Source: Flavobacteriales bacterium (lineage in GTDB: Bacteria; Bacteroidota; Bacteroidia; Flavobacteriales_F; PHOS-HE28). From it: DNA of 64,000 bases. The DNA is taken from contig JADJQW010000003.1 in assembly GCA_016712535.1 (NCBI GenBank), positions 389,001 through 453,000 of the forward strand, given 5' to 3'. The position numbers were made by a program, and so were the translations under genes. This document shows, in pieces, positions 53,303 to 63,332 of this stretch. Each line of letters starts with the position of its first letter. The first letter of the stretch is position 1. Under the pieces are notes generated by a model. It saw nothing but the letters and a program-made list of their open reading frames with translations, did not search any database and was not told the DNA's origin.

Positions 53303-54679
53303 ATGAAACCCTCACTCGGCATAGCCTTGTTGGCCACAGCGTTGCTTGCTGCGGGTTGTTCCGGATCGAAGTCCTTTGCCAAGAAGGGAGCGAAGCTCGA
53401 TGAGGCTGGCCTGTACGCGGAGGCGGCTGCCATGTACGAGCAGAGCGCGCAGCGCAATCAGAAGAACATCGATGCCAAGATCGGGTTGAAGAAGACCGGG
53501 CAGCAACTGCTCAACGACAAGCTCAGCGCCTTCTTCAAGGCCACCGCCATGGGTTCCGCGAAGGGCGATGCCGTGAATGCCTACCTCGACGCCAAGCTCT
53601 ACCAGGAGCGCGTGGGCCGCCTCGGTGTCGTGCTCGAGATCCCTGATCACTACCGCACCGACTTCGAGCGCGTGAAGGGCGAGTACCTCGTGGAACTCTA
53701 CAACGAAGGCCAGGCCTTGATGGCCAAGGAGGATTACCGTGCAGCCGAGCAGGTGTTCGCCAGGATCGCGCGCTTGGAGCCGAATTACAAGGACGCCTCC
53801 AGCCTGCAGTCCATCGCCTACCTCGAGCCGCTTTACCGCGCAGGGAAATCGGACCTGGCCGCCGGTGCTTTCCGCAAGGCTTACGGGTCCTTGGATCAAG
53901 TGGTGAAGCGCGATGCGGCCTATAAGGATGCCGGCGCACTGCGCCAAGAGGCGCTCACCAAAGGGCAGTTCACCATAGCCGTGCTTCCGTTCACCACCAC
54001 CTCCAAACGACAGGATATCGCTGCCCGCCTGCAGGGGCAGGCCATCACCGCGCTCACGGAGTCGGGCGACCCCTTCCTCAAGGTGGTTGACCGTGAGAAC
54101 CTGGAGCGCATCATGCAAGAGCAGCGCTTGAGCCTGACCGGGATCGTCGATGAGCAAACGGCCACCCGAGCGGGCAACCTCATCGGCGCGCAGGCCCTGC
54201 TGATCGGTGATGTGACCGATTACCGCGAAGAGCCCGGCCAGCTGCGGCAGAGCACCAAGAGCGGCTTCGAGGCGTACCGTGTGGAGCAGGTGAACAAGGA
54301 AACGGGCGAGAAGTACTTCGTGACCCGCTACAAGCCTGTGAGCTACACGGAGCACTACCAGGAGAACAAGGCGCGCATCGCCGTGAACTACAGGCTCGTT
54401 TCGCTCGAGACGGGAGAAGTGCTCATGAGCAAGTCCTTCGATCGGGAGAGTGAGGACCACATGTACTACGCCACCTACACGGGCAACCGCGATGCCCTTT
54501 ACCCAAGCCTGAATGGAGCCGCCGACCTCAGCAACAACCGTCGCGGGGACCTGCGCAACCTGCTGAATGCGCCTCGCGAGGTGAAGTCGTCGGCCACCTT
54601 GGGCAGCGAACTGGTTCGCCAGGGCACGGTGCAGATGGCCGCGGCCATACAGCAGGAACTCAACGAGCGCCTGCCATGA
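53303..54679 (+). CDS. CsgG/HfaB-like outer-membrane lipoprotein
   Basis: 458 residues. Lipobox LLAAGCS (Cys19); TPR-like helices over ~25-215 (AGLYAEAAAMYEQSAQRN, EDYRAAEQVFARIARLEP). It is followed by the CsgG-type segment (FTIAVLPFTTTSK, FLKVVDRENLERIMQEQ, AGNLIGAQALLIGDVTDY). CsgG proteins form secretion pores or assembly platforms in the outer membrane. Here it overlaps the LPP20 gene by four bases, so the three lipoproteins likely form one complex. No curli-like substrate is evident. Confidence 0.88.
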   Translation: MKPSLGIALLATALLAAGCSGSKSFAKKGAKLDEAGLYAEAAAMYEQSAQRNQKNIDAKIGLKKTGQQLLNDKLSAFFKATAMGSAKGDAVNAYLDAKLYQERVGRLGVVLEIPDHYRTDFERVKGEYLVELYNEGQALMAKEDYRAAEQVFARIARLEPNYKDASSLQSIAYLEPLYRAGKSDLAAGAFRKAYGSLDQVVKRDAAYKDAGALRQEALTKGQFTIAVLPFTTTSKRQDIAARLQGQAITALTESGDPFLKVVDRENLERIMQEQRLSLTGIVDEQTATRAGNLIGAQALLIGDVTDYREEPGQLRQSTKSGFEAYRVEQVNKETGEKYFVTRYKPVSYTEHYQENKARIAVNYRLVSLETGEVLMSKSFDRESEDHMYYATYTGNRDALYPSLNGAADLSNNRRGDLRNLLNAPREVKSSATLGSELVRQGTVQMAAAIQQELNERLP

Positions 54680-56058
54680 CCCGGCTGCTTCTCTTCGTGG
54701 CATATTGCGCGCTGATGGCATGCAAGAGCGGGCAAACCGCTCAGGAGGCGCCGCCGCCTCCGCCCGATGACCGGCCCGAATGGGTGCGCAGCCGGCCTGT
54801 GAGCAGTGCGTATTACATCGGTGTGGGCTTGGGCAGCAAGGCCAGGGCCGATGCCGTGGAATCGGCCCGCAAGAGCGCATTGGACCAGATGGCCCAAGAG
54901 ATCAGCGTGCGCGTCGAGGGAAGCAGCATCCTTTTCACGGCCGACGGCCGTAACCGCTTCGACGAGACCTTCACCAGCACCATCAAGACCACCTCGCAGG
55001 AGCAGCTCGAAGGATATGAGCTGGTGGATTCGTGGGACACTCCCACCGAGCATTGGGTGTATTACCGCCTCTCGAAGGCCGATCATGCCCGCCTGAAGGC
55101 CCAGCGGAAGTCCGCCGCCATCGGCACGGCCGTCGACCTGCATCAGCGCGCGATCGCCAGCCTCGCTGGTGGCGACCTTCGAGCAGCCATCGACCAGGAC
55201 TTGCGAGCGCTCATCGCCATGAAGGCCTATTGGGGCGAGAACGATGTGGTGGAGCTGAATGGCAGGCAGGTGCCGATCGCGAATGAGGTGTTCGGCCATT
55301 TGCAAGCGCTCACCGCCGGGATACGCTTGGCGCTGTTGCCCGAACGTTGCGAGCTCGAATACGCCAACCGCTTCCGGCGCGAGGTCTTGGTCACGGCCAC
55401 CTTCGCCGAAGGGAAGCTCGGGCGCGATCTGCCGCAATTGCCGCTTCGGATAACGTATGCCGGTCTCGACGGTCCGGTGGCCGAGCAGAAGAATACCGAC
55501 TCCGAGGGGCGCTTGCGGATCGACGTTCAGCGCGTGGCCATTGCCCAAGGCAGCAACGATCTTGTGGTGAAGCCCGATATGGATGCCCTGGTGAGCAAGG
55601 ACCTGGAACCGGAAGTCGTGAAGGCGCTCTTGGGAAGCCTTACGGTCCCTGAGGCCCGTGCCCCGATCAGCATGCGGATGCCGCGGGTGCACATGCGGTC
55701 GAATGAAACGAGCCTTGGCGCGGCCGTAGGCGATGCCGGGATCGCCGTGGTCCTCCGCGAAGAGCTCACGCGGAGCGGATTCCGCCTGGTGGACCGTGAG
55801 ACCGAGGCTGAGCTCCTGCTCCAGCTGAATTGCGCTACGCGGCCCGGAGGTGAATCCAATGGATTCGCCACGGCTTTCCTCGATATGACCTACACTTTCC
55901 AGGACCGCAAGTCGCAGGACATCGTGTTCCAAGGGGCGAAGCAATCCGTGAAGGGCATCCAGCTCAGCTTGGAGAAAGCCAGCCTCGATGCCTACAAGAA
56001 AGCCGGACAGGAACTGCGTCGCGAGGTGGTGCCAGGCATCCTGAGCGCCTTCCAGTGA
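54676..56058 (+). CDS. LPP20-family lipoprotein
   Basis: 460 residues. Signal and lipobox ALMACKS (Cys16), then a proline-rich stretch (PPPPPDDRPEWV). The LPP20-like domain starts with YYIGVGLGSK and SARKSALDQMAQEISVRVEG. The C-terminal ~150 residues include ELTRSGFRLVDRETEAELLLQL, read as GFRLVDRETEAELLL. It overlaps the CsgG-like gene (ATGA). Probably part of an outer-membrane lipoprotein complex with it; molecular role unknown. Confidence 0.82.
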   Translation: MTRLLLFVAYCALMACKSGQTAQEAPPPPPDDRPEWVRSRPVSSAYYIGVGLGSKARADAVESARKSALDQMAQEISVRVEGSSILFTADGRNRFDETFTSTIKTTSQEQLEGYELVDSWDTPTEHWVYYRLSKADHARLKAQRKSAAIGTAVDLHQRAIASLAGGDLRAAIDQDLRALIAMKAYWGENDVVELNGRQVPIANEVFGHLQALTAGIRLALLPERCELEYANRFRREVLVTATFAEGKLGRDLPQLPLRITYAGLDGPVAEQKNTDSEGRLRIDVQRVAIAQGSNDLVVKPDMDALVSKDLEPEVVKALLGSLTVPEARAPISMRMPRVHMRSNETSLGAAVGDAGIAVVLREELTRSGFRLVDRETEAELLLQLNCATRPGGESNGFATAFLDMTYTFQDRKSQDIVFQGAKQSVKGIQLSLEKASLDAYKKAGQELRREVVPGILSAFQ

Positions 56059-56159
56059 CCCGCTTCATGTAGTTTGGCACGCGATCAGCAAAACCGAAGT
56101 CCCACCGAAACGAATCTCATCAGCACACTCAACGCCGCGCCGGGCATCGGCGAAACACC

Positions 56160-56756
56160 ATGAAAACCTCCAAGACCACCCGCACCCTCAGCATGGCCTT
56201 CGCGGCCGTCCTGCTCGCCGGCGGAATGACCGCGTGCAAGAGCAAGAAGAAGCAGGCCGAAGTGAAGCCCGACCCGACCGGCGAGACCGAGGTCATCATC
56301 CCGTGCTCCGGCCCTGAGTTCTTCACCGACAACAAGGTGTTCCGCGCCAACAACCTGGGCGAGAGCATGGATCAGGCCACCAGCAAGAAGAAGGCGATGA
56401 GCAATGCCCGCGCCGACCTGGCCGCCGCGATCAACACCCGAGTGAAGGCGGTGATCGACAACTACGTGAACAGCCGTGAGATGCAGAACCGTGAGGAGAT
56501 CGGCGAGCGCTACGAGTCCCTTGCCCGTGAAGTGGTCGATCAGCAGCTCACCGGCGTGAAGACCATCTGCGAGAAGATGATGCGCGTGAACGCCACCGGC
56601 AACTACAAGACCTATGTGGCCATCGAGCTCAGCGCCCAGGAACTGCTCTCGGCCTACAACGAACGCCTCAGCAACGATGAGCGCCTGCGCATCGACTACG
56701 ACTACGAGAAGTTCAAGGAGACCTTCGAGAAGGAGATGGAGAACATGAAGAAGTAG
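56160..56756 (+). CDS. LPP20-like lipoprotein
   Basis: 198 residues. Signal peptide with lipobox GGMTACK (Cys26), followed by a Lys-rich segment. A helical domain contains ATSKKKAMSNARADLAAAINTRVKA, shortened here to KKAMSNARADLAAAINT, similar to the LPP20 repeat (ALxxAxxxLA). It is preceded by a TAGTTTG box at 56070-56076 and followed by a strong terminator at 56776-56803. It appears to be transcribed separately from, but functionally linked to, the CsgG-LPP20 pair. Function unknown. Confidence 0.75.
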   Translation: MKTSKTTRTLSMAFAAVLLAGGMTACKSKKKQAEVKPDPTGETEVIIPCSGPEFFTDNKVFRANNLGESMDQATSKKKAMSNARADLAAAINTRVKAVIDNYVNSREMQNREEIGERYESLAREVVDQQLTGVKTICEKMMRVNATGNYKTYVAIELSAQELLSAYNERLSNDERLRIDYDYEKFKETFEKEMENMKK

Positions 56757-56775
56757 TCCTCGAGTCCTTTCCGGG

Positions 56776-56803
56776 AAGCCCCTCTGCACCTGCAGAGGGG
56801 CTT
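56776..56803 (+). terminator. Rho-independent terminator after the LPP20-like gene
   Basis: Perfect 13-bp stem AAGCCCCTCTGCA / TGCAGAGGGGCTT with a CC loop, followed by CTTGCTT. It lies 19 bases after the stop codon. Confidence 0.85.
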
Positions 56804-56829
56804 CTTGCTTCATGGCGCACCTTTGCCGC

Positions 56830-57231
56830 ATGCGAAGCAACTGGTTCGCCGTCGGGGCATTGCTCATGGCCGCAGCGGTAGGCCTCGGGGCTTTCGGCGC
56901 ACACGGATTGAAGCCGCACCTGAGCCCCGACCAGGAAGCTGTATGGGCCACGGCCGTCCAGTACCACTTCATCCATGCTATTGGATTGCTGGTGTTGGGG
57001 GCCTTCGCCGGTCGATTGCCAGCCACCCCAATCAGGTGGATCGCTAGGCTGCTGATGGCAGGGATCGTGTTTTTCAGCGGCTCGCTGTACCTCTTGAGCA
57101 CGAGGGAGTTGATCGGCTTGGATGGCATCGGCCCCTACTTGGGACCGGTCACTCCGCTGGGCGGCCTTTGCTTCATGGCAGCGTGGCTCGTACTGTTCAT
57201 AACCGCGTTAAGGCAACATGACCAGCGTTAG
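56830..57231 (+). CDS. DUF423 small membrane protein
   Basis: 133 residues with four hydrophobic helices. GLGAFGAHGLKP, AVQYHFIHAIGLLVLG and PLGGLCFMAAW are DUF423 signatures (YgdD-like). Function is unknown. ATG 56830 is preceded by CACCTTTG at 56818-56825. It lies directly after the terminator and before pckA. Confidence 0.88.
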   Translation: MRSNWFAVGALLMAAAVGLGAFGAHGLKPHLSPDQEAVWATAVQYHFIHAIGLLVLGAFAGRLPATPIRWIARLLMAGIVFFSGSLYLLSTRELIGLDGIGPYLGPVTPLGGLCFMAAWLVLFITALRQHDQR

Positions 57232-57252
57232 TCCCTGCAGGGTGCGTCCCGC

Positions 57253-57260
57253 TACTTTTG
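57253..57260 (+). promoter_or_regulatory. -7 promoter box of pckA
   Basis: TACTTTTG, exact TAnnTTTG match, 25 bases before the pckA ATG. Unlike other genes here it leaves a leader of about 20 nt that includes AGGAAC, a possible ribosome-binding site. Confidence 0.6.
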
Positions 57261-57285
57261 GCGCCCAATTCCAAATCGCAGGAAC

Positions 57286-58899
<1,614 letters not shown>

Positions 58900-58920
58900 T
58901 CATGAACGCAAGATGAACGG

Positions 58921-58944
58921 AAGCCCTCGCGATCGCGGGGGCTT
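58921..58944 (+). terminator. Hairpin after pckA
   Basis: AAGCCCTCGCG / CGCGGGGGCTT stem with an AT loop and one T-G wobble, followed by TCTTCG; 21 bases after the pckA stop. Confidence 0.75.
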
Positions 58945-58980
58945 TCTTCGTCTCAGGCGCTTTGCCTTTGCTGGCCTCCA

Positions 58981-58988
58981 TAGCTTTG
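58981..58988 (+). promoter_or_regulatory. -7 promoter box of the S41-like gene
   Basis: TAGCTTTG, exact TAnnTTTG match, five bases before ATG 58994, with a TTTGCC further upstream at about 58962. A leaderless transcript is expected. Confidence 0.6.
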
Positions 58989-58993
58989 CGCCG

Positions 58994-60445
58994 ATGCGCA
59001 GATGGATGGTGCTGTTGGTTCTTGCTCCGCTGGCTCTCTTGCTTCGCGGGCAGCATGGCGGTTTCGGGTCGCTCATCTATCCGGAGAGGCTGCGGGCAGA
59101 TGCCGAGCTCTTGCGGGTCGCCATCCACCAAGCGCATCCAGACCCTTACCGGTTCATTACGCGCGGCGAGCTCGATTGGGCCTTTGACCAGCTCATTGAT
59201 TCGCTTCGTGAACCGCTCACTGCCGATCTTTTCCTGAGAAGGATGATGCCCGTGCTCGCTCGCATCGGAGACTCAAGGCTGCGTGCGGAACTGGATTCAG
59301 CCTTGGTGGACCGGATCATGAGCGAGGCCTTCTTGCTGCCGTTCACCGTGCGCCTCATCGATGAGGAACTCTACATCAACGCGGAGCTCAAGGGCTTCCG
59401 CAGCTTCGCGCCGGGCTCACGGGTCATTTCCATAAACGGCCTTGGTGCCGAGCGCATCATCCGCGACCTCGGCCAATGGGTCGCCGCTGATGGTGCGAAT
59501 CAGTCGGGGCGCTGGCACCAGGTGCAGGAGCGCTTCTCATGGCTCTTCCTGCTCACCTACGGTTCGGCCAGGAGCTATATCGTCGAAACAGAGACGGTCG
59601 ATGGAGATCGGCACGAGGATGTCGTTGCCGGCCTGCGACAAGAGGAGATTGCGCGCAGCCTGAAGCCATCAGGCCTCGCGCTTCATCCTTGGCGCAGCGC
59701 GTGGGATAAGGAGAGCGCTGCGCTCTGGGTGAGCCTGACCACGCTCGATCCGGAAGTGCTCAAGAGCAGTGGTCAGAAGCCGAAGGCCTTCCTGGAATCC
59801 GTTCTCAAGGAAGCCCGTGCGGAGGATGCGAAGGCGCTGGTGCTCGACCTGCGCGGCGCTGGCGGGCGAGAATTGGGCATGGCCGAATGGGTTTTCGCCT
59901 CCATTGCACGCGAACCCTTCAGGCTGGTGCAGGGCATCACCGTTCGCGCAACGCAGCCGCATGCGCTCCCGGGTGCGGTTCGTTTGCCGGATGAGTTCGT
60001 TGCGAGCGTGGACCGCAACTACCTGCCACCGCAGCAAGGCAGCGCTTCTTTGAGGCCCGATGATCCGCGATTGGCTCTCGTCACCCCCGACCGGGAAGCT
60101 TACGACGGACGCGTTTATGTGGTGTGCGACGGGGGCACTCGCGATGCCGCTGCATTATTGGCGATGATCGCGCACCGCACCGGGCGGGCCCGGTTGATCG
60201 GAGAGGAGACCGCCACGAATGCGCACAGCTTCACGGGTGGCCGAACTGCGACCGTGCTCGCACCGGGTTCGGGCCTGCGACTGGAGATCCCCTTGCTCCG
60301 GTACATCCCCGAAGGCGTGAGCGATGCACCGCCCGATCGCGGAGAACAACCCAGGCACCGCGTGCTTCCGATGCCCGATGCGCTTGCGAATGGCCGTGAT
60401 GGTGTCCGCGGCGCATTGCTGCGCATGATCCGCGAGTTGCACTGA
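58994..60445 (+). CDS. S41 peptidase-like protein lacking the catalytic serine
   Basis: 483 residues: signal peptide (WMVLLVLAPLALLLRGQ); a helical N-terminal domain (ADAELLRVAIHQAHPDPYRF ... ARIGDSRLR); a middle region with FAPGSRVISINGL; and a C-terminal domain with ALVLDLRGAGGRELGMAEW and VYVVCDGGTRDAAALLAMI. The fold and order match exported S41 peptidases of Bacteroidota, but at the usual GTxSAAE nucleophile position it has GTRDAA. It may be a non-catalytic homologue. ATG 58994 was chosen over 58913, which would precede the promoter box and overlap the terminator. Confidence 0.7.
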   Translation: MRRWMVLLVLAPLALLLRGQHGGFGSLIYPERLRADAELLRVAIHQAHPDPYRFITRGELDWAFDQLIDSLREPLTADLFLRRMMPVLARIGDSRLRAELDSALVDRIMSEAFLLPFTVRLIDEELYINAELKGFRSFAPGSRVISINGLGAERIIRDLGQWVAADGANQSGRWHQVQERFSWLFLLTYGSARSYIVETETVDGDRHEDVVAGLRQEEIARSLKPSGLALHPWRSAWDKESAALWVSLTTLDPEVLKSSGQKPKAFLESVLKEARAEDAKALVLDLRGAGGRELGMAEWVFASIAREPFRLVQGITVRATQPHALPGAVRLPDEFVASVDRNYLPPQQGSASLRPDDPRLALVTPDREAYDGRVYVVCDGGTRDAAALLAMIAHRTGRARLIGEETATNAHSFTGGRTATVLAPGSGLRLEIPLLRYIPEGVSDAPPDRGEQPRHRVLPMPDALANGRDGVRGALLRMIRELH

Positions 60446-60456
60446 GCGCGGGGCGC

Positions 60457-60927
60457 TCAATAGGGGATGCCAAGCCGACGGTAGATGAAGCCCATCAGCC
60501 AGGCCGGCCCGATGAGCAGGAACTGAAGGTCCGTCAGGAAGCTCGGCTTCTTGCCTTCGATGTGATGACCGATGAATTGCCCAACCCAGGCTGCCGCGAA
60601 GAGCACAAGGCAGATGGCCCAGAGCGGCCAGGGCGCGTGGTCGATCAGGGCCTTTGACATCCACAGGCAAGCGTATCCCCACAAAGCCATGCCGATGGCC
60701 AGGGTGAGCGAGCGAGGCACGTAGAATCCGAGCACCACCAGCCCGACGATGAGCTTCGCCCAAGGGATTCGGCCGATATGAGGAAGTTCCTCTGGCGGCA
60801 GGGATGCGATCAGCCCGACCACGCAGAAGAAGATGGTCGGTACGCAGATCCAATGGATGAGCTTATTCAAGGGGTTCTGATGGCTCTCGCCATACAGGTC
60901 GAACCAGCGCTGAATGGTCTTAGCCAT
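60457..60927 (-). CDS. Mpo1-like (DUF962) membrane protein
   Basis: 156 residues. RWFDLYGESHQNPLNKLIHW (near residue 7), then four hydrophobic segments, and GQFIGHHIEGKKPSF near residue 117 show the family's conserved His pattern. Mpo1 in yeast is a 2-hydroxy fatty acid dioxygenase; the bacterial role is unproven. It overlaps the DinB-like start by 8 bases, so both are co-translated. Confidence 0.88.
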   Translation of the reverse strand: MAKTIQRWFDLYGESHQNPLNKLIHWICVPTIFFCVVGLIASLPPEELPHIGRIPWAKLIVGLVVLGFYVPRSLTLAIGMALWGYACLWMSKALIDHAPWPLWAICLVLFAAAWVGQFIGHHIEGKKPSFLTDLQFLLIGPAWLMGFIYRRLGIPY

Positions 60928-61447
60928 GTGCGAGGTAGCGTTGGTTGATCACATCAAGATGGTGCTGCTCGTGGCCCGCGATGGCCCAGCCCAGCGCGCG
61001 CACCGAGAAGTGGTTGCCATTGGCGGTGCCGTGCCGCAACAGCATGGCCCGCGTGAAGCTCCCGAATAGGGCGATGCTCGCTGCACGCACGGCCGCATGC
61101 TCGGAGCGGAGGTCAGGCATGGAGCGGCGGTCGGCCTCCGCAGCTGGCGCATAGGCATCTTCATCGAAGCCATGGAGCTCGGTGGCATCGTTGCGCGCGA
61201 AGCGCAAGGCCCGATACGCGAACACCCGCTCGCAGTCGATCAGGTGCTGCAGCACTTCCTTGATCGACCATTTGCCTTCAGCGTACCGGTGATCGCCCAT
61301 GGCCTCGGGAAGGGATGCGGTCATCGATTCGAATCGCTCCGAGGCCAACTTGAGAACGGCCATCAGGTCGTCGCCCTCGCAGCGGGCGATGTACGGCAAG
61401 TAGTAAGCGGCGAATTCCGAGGAAGCCGGTCGTTCAATGGCATTCAT
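60920..61447 (-). CDS. DinB-family protein
   Basis: 175 residues from ATG 61447. KWSIKEVLQHLIDCERVFAYRAL (near residue 67) and AGHEQHHLDVI near the C-terminus supply the His residues of the metal site in the DinB/DUF664 four-helix bundle. Role and substrate are unknown. The start at 61447 is supported by TACCTTGG (61452-61459) just upstream. The Mpo1-like gene overlaps by 8 bases. It is only distantly like the other DinB protein in the window. Confidence 0.85.
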   Translation of the reverse strand: MNAIERPASSEFAAYYLPYIARCEGDDLMAVLKLASERFESMTASLPEAMGDHRYAEGKWSIKEVLQHLIDCERVFAYRALRFARNDATELHGFDEDAYAPAAEADRRSMPDLRSEHAAVRAASIALFGSFTRAMLLRHGTANGNHFSVRALGWAIAGHEQHHLDVINQRYLAHG

Positions 61448-61451
61448 GCCA

Positions 61452-61459
61452 CCAAGGTA
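61452..61459 (-). promoter_or_regulatory. -7-like box of the DinB-Mpo1 pair
   Basis: TACCTTGG on the minus strand, four bases upstream of the ATG, supporting the shorter start. Confidence 0.4.
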
Positions 61460-61554
61460 GCCGCTCACCAGTGATCCACCTTATGCACATGCGGTGTTGA
61501 GATCGCACCGGGCACGGGCCGATGCCAGCCGCTTCAACGCTTCTAGCTTGCCGC

Positions 61555-61977
61555 ATGCTTCAATGGGAGCCTCCCGTCTTCGAACAGCCCTTCGAATTGT
61601 GGCGTGATGAGGGGGTGCTGCACCTTGTCCTGCTCGAGGGCGCGCAGTTGCGGCCGAAGGTGATGAAGGAGATGATCAGGCTGGTGGCTGCCATGGATGC
61701 CACGGGCCGCGTGCCGGTGCTCATCGATCATGCGCCCGGCGTGGCCGTTGATGACAGCGCCCGTGCGCTGCTGGTGCGCGTTTGCCGCGCTCAGGGCCAC
61801 CCGGTTGCGGTGTACACGGCCAACGCGCAATGCCGCGGCCAGTTGGAGTTCTTCCGGCAAGTGCACCGTCCTCGCTTCCCATTCCGGGTGTTCGACTCAC
61901 GCAACGAGGCATGGCGCTGGGCGCGTGAGCGATTGCAGATCGAAGCGGTTCGAAATGCCGTGAAGGCGAGGCTATGA
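61555..61977 (+). CDS. Hypothetical protein, STAS-like
   Basis: 140 residues. VLHLVLLEGAQLRPKVMKEMIRLVA, shortened to LLEGAQLRPKVMKEMIRL, and RVPVLIDHAPGVAVDDSARALL look like an alternating beta-alpha fold of the SpoIIAA/STAS type, as in short Bacteroidota proteins placed beside other genes. No phosphorylatable Ser is obvious. ATG 61555 is preceded by TAGCTTGC at 61544-61551. The stop overlaps the next start (ATGA). Function is unknown. Confidence 0.6.
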   Translation: MLQWEPPVFEQPFELWRDEGVLHLVLLEGAQLRPKVMKEMIRLVAAMDATGRVPVLIDHAPGVAVDDSARALLVRVCRAQGHPVAVYTANAQCRGQLEFFRQVHRPRFPFRVFDSRNEAWRWARERLQIEAVRNAVKARL

Positions 61978-63326
61978 CCTTGGTTGGTGCATACCGGTCC
62001 ACGGGTTGGGCGATCGCCTTGCTCACCGCTCATCATGCTTGGCCGCAGCCATCCCGGTTGGTTTCCGCGTGCAATGGCACAGACATCATCGTGGAGGTCT
62101 CGGGTGCTGGACAGGGAGCAGGCCCGGTGATGCGTGCCATCTGGAGATCGGCCCGGGACCCGGGCACTGCCTTCGAGCTGCAGCGCCTGAGCGATGCGCC
62201 TGCTGAGGATGCGGTCATGCTCGACAGGCTGGTTGAATCGGCGATCGGAGCCTACTTGGATGCGCGCGTCCATTTCACCAAGCAAGGCGTGAAGAGCGAT
62301 CTGCCGGCTGAAGCCATGGCCACCGATATTGATGCATTGATCGCGGCAGCGGTTTTCCAACTGCATCCAGGTTCGGATCGCGTTGCGCTGAGCCCCAGCA
62401 CGCGCGGCCAGTTGGAGCGCCTGACGCGGATCGATTGGAGCAACGCCCGATTCGGCGTGGATGGAGGCGCGGAACAGGACAAATACCTGGCGGTGTATTA
62501 CTACGTGCGCAGCCAGCGGCAGGAACTCGAGCGGCAGCTGCGGGCCGACCTGCTTCCATTGAGCCAGTTGAATGTGCTCGGGGCTGAGCCAATCCCGCCG
62601 GGACAAGCCGAACGCATCAACAGCACCTGCGGCACCGTGTTCGACCAGGAGAACTACCTCTGCGCCCTTGACCTGCGCATGGCTGACACCGGCGGCGGGG
62701 CGGGATCGGATCCCGAGTTAGCCGGGGGCCTCCTGCAGGGAATTGCCGATCGCGCCGTCCCCGATTCCATCGGAACCGCTTCCGGCGCTGTCCCATCATC
62801 GCGCATTCGCAAGCGGGACCGTTGGCTGAAGCAGGAGCTCGACGCCATCAACCAGCGCATCGACCGCATGGACCAGCGCCAGGAGCTCTGGGAGCTGCGC
62901 GACCGCATGGAGGACATGGAAGACCGACTCACCGGGTTGGAGATCGACATGAAGGATGCACGTGCGCGTGGTAACGAGGAGAACCCCTCCGCCAATCTCG
63001 CAGCGCTCACCGGCCGCAACCTCGCCGTCCGGTTCGGGCGGAACAGCACCTCGCTCGAGCCGGATCAGCGCGTTCTGCTCAATGAGGTCTTCGAGCAATT
63101 GGCCCGATCACCGCAGGACAAAGTCCTCATCACCGGCTATACCGATCGCAGCGGTGATCCTGCACGCAACCTCTGGCTCAGCGAGCAGCGCGCGAAGGCC
63201 GTCCGGGGCTACCTCCTATCACGGGGCATCGACGGCGACCGCCTGCTGGTGAATTATTACGGCGACAGCCGCAGCTTGGGGCGCGATCCCGGAGAGCGGC
63301 GCGTGGAACTGGAGTGGCTGCGCTGA
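61974..63326 (+). CDS. OmpA-family protein with coiled coil
   Basis: 450 residues. Signal-like N-terminus; a unique domain of ~250 residues; a coiled-coil stretch (KRDRWLKQELDAINQRIDRM, LEDRMEDMEDRL-like) near 285-330. The OmpA C-terminal peptidoglycan-binding domain is seen in VLITGYTDRSGDPARN and LSEQRAKAVRGYLLSRGI. It anchors the outer membrane to the cell wall. The ATGA overlap couples it to the STAS-like gene. The coiled coil may mediate oligomerisation. Confidence 0.88.
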   Translation: MTLVGAYRSTGWAIALLTAHHAWPQPSRLVSACNGTDIIVEVSGAGQGAGPVMRAIWRSARDPGTAFELQRLSDAPAEDAVMLDRLVESAIGAYLDARVHFTKQGVKSDLPAEAMATDIDALIAAAVFQLHPGSDRVALSPSTRGQLERLTRIDWSNARFGVDGGAEQDKYLAVYYYVRSQRQELERQLRADLLPLSQLNVLGAEPIPPGQAERINSTCGTVFDQENYLCALDLRMADTGGGAGSDPELAGGLLQGIADRAVPDSIGTASGAVPSSRIRKRDRWLKQELDAINQRIDRMDQRQELWELRDRMEDMEDRLTGLEIDMKDARARGNEENPSANLAALTGRNLAVRFGRNSTSLEPDQRVLLNEVFEQLARSPQDKVLITGYTDRSGDPARNLWLSEQRAKAVRGYLLSRGIDGDRLLVNYYGDSRSLGRDPGERRVELEWLR

Positions 63327-63332
63327 TCGGGC

